A stretch of DNA of 34,425 nucleotides from Stenocarpella maydis. Taxonomy: Eukaryota; Ascomycota; Sordariomycetes; Diaporthales; Diaporthaceae. The stretch is from the NCBI GenBank assembly GCA_002270565.1, contig NQMI01000221.1, positions 18,232 through 52,656 on the forward strand, given 5' to 3'. The notes beneath the pieces are model-generated. The model did not search any database. It was not told the origin of the DNA and saw only the letters and a list, made by a program, of their open reading frames with translations. Shown here piece by piece: positions 31,596 to 34,425 of this stretch (position 1 is its first letter; each line of letters begins with the position of its first letter). The position numbers and the translations under genes were made by a program.

Positions 31596-33941
31596 CACCA
31601 ATAGGGCAGCGAGAATCAAAGTGTGAAGCGCAGGCCGTGCGAAGGCTCTGTCACAAGCGAACAGCCAGTGTTCATCCAAAGAATGCCGAAGGAGGACAGA
31701 CTTCCATGGGCTTGCTCGTTCCTGGGGTCCCGTGATGAGGATGGGCCAGAGAGACCAGCGTGCCCCGAGTCAAGCGTATGGGCCGGCCGACAGCAAGGGA
31801 AGACGGGTGGCATGTGCCAAGATCGCTGTCATCTGTTGTTCATGAGCTCCACACGAGGGAACCACGGCCGCTGTAAGGGATGGGGCGGGTGGTGTGTCGT
31901 GGGTTGAACATAGATGGGGAGCAGGGTTGGCGATGGCGGAGGGAGGGCGATATCCAGAGCCGAGCTGCCCGCCCCTAGCCAGTCCTCGAGCCGGGAACTT
32001 GACCTGAGAACTTGGGAGAGGAAGAAGGAGAAGAGTGGCCAGAGTCAAGCCCACATGGTGCCCTGAACAACAACACGTCAGGACGGTGGGATGTCCTGCC
32101 TCGGAGATACTATGTACAGGCGCGGAACGTGGATATCACGAGGCTTCTTTCCATTCGCCGGGAGAAGCCCACTTTTTGGTCCTCAAATAGCGAGCATGCC
32201 CCTCTGGATGACGAGAAGCTTATACTGATGGAGCAGGTGGGAGTTTCGGATTGGTCCAACAAGAGGGGCCCTGCAAAGCATGGGAGATGGGCAGCAGGTG
32301 GGTGAGTGTCCAAGAGTCGGTCCTAGTGTAGAGTGGCATTGTAATATTAGACGCAGGATAAACGATAATTGGCGTTTGTAGCGTAGCCGGGGGGGGGGGG
32401 GAGGGAGGGAGGACGCAGATGTTGTTCCTATTCGAGAAGCTCGCCTCGCAGGAACCCCGGGAGGGCCACGAGGGGGCGCGCATAACAGCGCATGCAGTGT
32501 AATGCACCGAGCTGCTGCTGTCAATCTGTCATGGCACTGACCCGTCAGCCTGTCCCCCAGAGCAGCCCCTCTTGGCGGCGATCCCGCCAGGCAGAACAGG
32601 GGAGGACCCGGGCCGTCGGTGTGATGGAACGCGGGGCCCGTCGTCGAATAGACAAACGGACAACATCTGAAGGTCTGATCATCAGCCTGATTGCTGGTTA
32701 TCACACCTAGAAGCGAGACCGCCCCCAGGTTACACTGCACCTGCGAGCACCTGTTTGCTGGCCGAAACGACGATGTCGTCCAATAGGGAGGAGAGGCTGG
32801 ATGGTGCGGCATCAAGGGAAGAAGGCTCGAGCCGCGGATGACGCCTCACCGGGGGGGGGGTTCGAGCTGCAGCCCTTTGTGCCCGCGAGGAAACAAAACA
32901 GAGCCCGGCGTGGTGGTGCGAGACAGGGGAGGGCAAAGCCGGACAGACGAGATGCAGGCAGGCAGCGATGGATGATGGTGATGGTGATGATGATGATTGA
33001 TCGGCCGTCAGCTCGCTGATCGTCATTGCCTGGTGAGTATCGCCGAGATGAGGAGGCGAGGGGATGCGATGCGATGCCATGGCAGGCTGCCAGTTCGATT
33101 TCCGGTGCCAGGGTCCTCGACGGGCACGAGGGGTGGTCGACCCCCTGGCCGGCAGGGCAGAAATCGTGCCTTCTCTCGCACAGTCCTTCCTAGTCCAGCC
33201 TGCCACCCCGCGCCTGCCTGAGGTATGGTAACGGTATACTATTGGTGCTCCTTCTCCCACCGGTCTTGTCGATCCGCGGAGGAAAAGGGAAAGGGTCATC
33301 ATCCAAGCTGAGCTGCTGGCTGCCAGGATGCGTCCGGCTTCCGAGTCGGACGGCCCCATCATCATCTCCTCTTGACGCCTAAGCTTTCTCCCTCTCCCGT
33401 CGGGGAACAGCCAGCGAGGTACTGCCTATCTACATAGGTATGTAGGGAGGTAGGCCCTTGGGTAGGTATCATCTCGTCATCGCCGAGCCGCACAAATGGT
33501 CCGAGTGCACAAAAAGGGTCCCAAATCTCCCATCAGCCCTGGACCATCGCATCTGAAACATGCCCCCAATGCCCTTGGCACCCGCTGCCGCCAATCACAC
33601 GCCCTCGGCCACGGCACCCGAGCAGCCGAGAAATGCCCAACACCCCCCCTCCTCTCCCAAGGGTCCTCTCCTCAATCTCTTTGGCAAATGTCCATTTTGT
33701 GACTTGTCCCAGCCAACCCTTGCCGCCAGCACCGACGACACGCCGAGTCGGACCAAGGAAGGACTGCCAGCGGGACAAGCCTGTGCCTGTGCCCTGCCCG
33801 TGTGTCATGTATATACACAACCCAGCTTATTATTATATTTGTCGGCTGACCAACAACACATGTGCGACTAGGACGGGATGACGAGTCCACAGCCATATCA
33901 GACCACCCAGTATCAACGTTAGAGGAACAGGTGCCACAAAG

Positions 33942-33985
33942 ACACACACACACACACACAGACACACACACAGAGAGAGAGAGGG
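33942..33985. repeat. Compound CA/GA microsatellite
   Basis: Alternating CA units interrupted by one G, passing into GA units and GGGA words. It lies in the gene-free right end. Confidence 0.95.
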
Positions 33986-34425
33986 AGGGAGAGCGACGCA
34001 AATCAGCTGTCCCCGTGTAGCAGGCAACTTAGCTCGGCCTCAGTTACTCCGTAGATGCAGAAACCACACGCCCGTAATCTAGCACAGCAGTTTGAATCTG
34101 CCACAACAGGGTGCAACACACCCGACGCGGATAGATAGATATATTGAGTGCGGCCGACGACACATGCAGAGCATGTCAACAAAACACTCTGTCCCATCCT
34201 GTTCCTGTCCTACGCGTACTACGTGCTTACGCTCTCACGCTCGCACACTCGCACAAGAGTCGCCCCCCTCTCACGGCCGTACAGCAAGTAGTAGCAGCAG
34301 CAGCACCACTAACCTGCCCACAGCCTAATGAGTGTAATGAGCTGGCCCGTCAACCCTCCCAAGCTTGTGCGTACCTACAGTACTAGGCAGCAGACCACAA
34401 ATCCATAGAGTGTCGCTCTGATATC

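Larger units (their letters stand above)
31350..34425. other. 3-kb region without a supported gene
   Basis: It begins with the probable leader and promoter of the glycosyltransferase gene, which includes the GA repeat. It holds a G12-14 run near 32388-32401, G9 near 32851, a GATGGTGATG-type repeat (about 32967-33000), TAGGTA words near 33436-33470 and a CA/GA microsatellite. Open frames on both strands (for example minus 32183-32815 and 32730-33365) show only low-complexity Ser/Pro/Arg sequence. Confidence 0.55.

Noticed and set aside
31350..31679. N-terminal extension of the glycosyltransferase to ATG 31679
   Set aside because: It would translate a GA microsatellite and leader-like sequence and would put a second hydrophobic stretch ahead of the normal anchor.
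32183..33365. Two overlapping minus-strand frames of about 210 codons
   Set aside because: Ser/Pro/Arg low-complexity sequence over homopolymers and GATG repeats; no family features.
1..34425. CRISPR arrays, rRNA or bacterial operon signals
   Set aside because: No regularly spaced repeats or rRNA sequence seen; genes are intron-containing and fungal.

Overview
This window looks like nuclear DNA of a filamentous ascomycete (Pezizomycotina, probably Sordariomycetes). The genes carry short introns of about 50-140 bp with GT-AG borders. An AT-rich, RIP-like repeat block fills the left end. The recognisable genes are fungal: an Eaf6 NuA4 subunit, a PWI/SR splicing factor, a dipeptidyl-peptidase-5-like serine peptidase, a PhzF-like isomerase, an anion:cation symporter, and DUF7580 and C2H2/TPR proteins of the expanded fungal type. 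I cannot name the genus. All exon borders below were worked out by hand from splice signals, reading frame and remembered family consensus; no alignment was run.

Left third (1-10.9 kb), accessory and decaying. An AT-rich block (1-1900) holds a less AT-rich island full of palindromes. It is followed by three degenerate genes: an 8-exon MFS transporter (minus, 2193-4435) with one lost base in a T run; a C2H2 zinc-finger/TPR gene (minus, 5877-8735) with three one-base frame breaks; and a divergently transcribed DUF7580 gene (plus, 9104-10892) with one in-frame stop and two frame breaks. Several breaks are one-base changes in homopolymers. The last two genes share a 368-bp divergent promoter and resemble parts of fungal NLR-type proteins.

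Middle (12-24 kb), conserved housekeeping genes, all plus strand and all with intact frames: PhzF-like protein (12275-13343), a small conserved-looking protein (14340-14990), an SRRM1-like PWI/SR protein with a GC-AG intron (15880-17651), a disordered protein with a candidate PP1-docking motif (18271-19254), eaf6 (19251-19902) whose start overlaps the previous stop by ATGA, and a dpp5-like peptidase (21280-23736). Downstream of the eaf6 stop the same frame stays open and acid-rich for another 71 codons.

Right third (24-34.4 kb), sparse. It holds a long intronless coiled-coil ORF with a gag-like C-terminal segment (minus, 24065-25324), about 4 kb with only relics and small repeats, an intronless type II membrane glycosyltransferase-like gene (minus, 29457-31349), and a final 3 kb with microsatellites and no gene I can support. 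The contrast between a broken left third and intact genes further right argues for real local gene decay, though homopolymer sequencing error cannot be excluded from the sequence alone.
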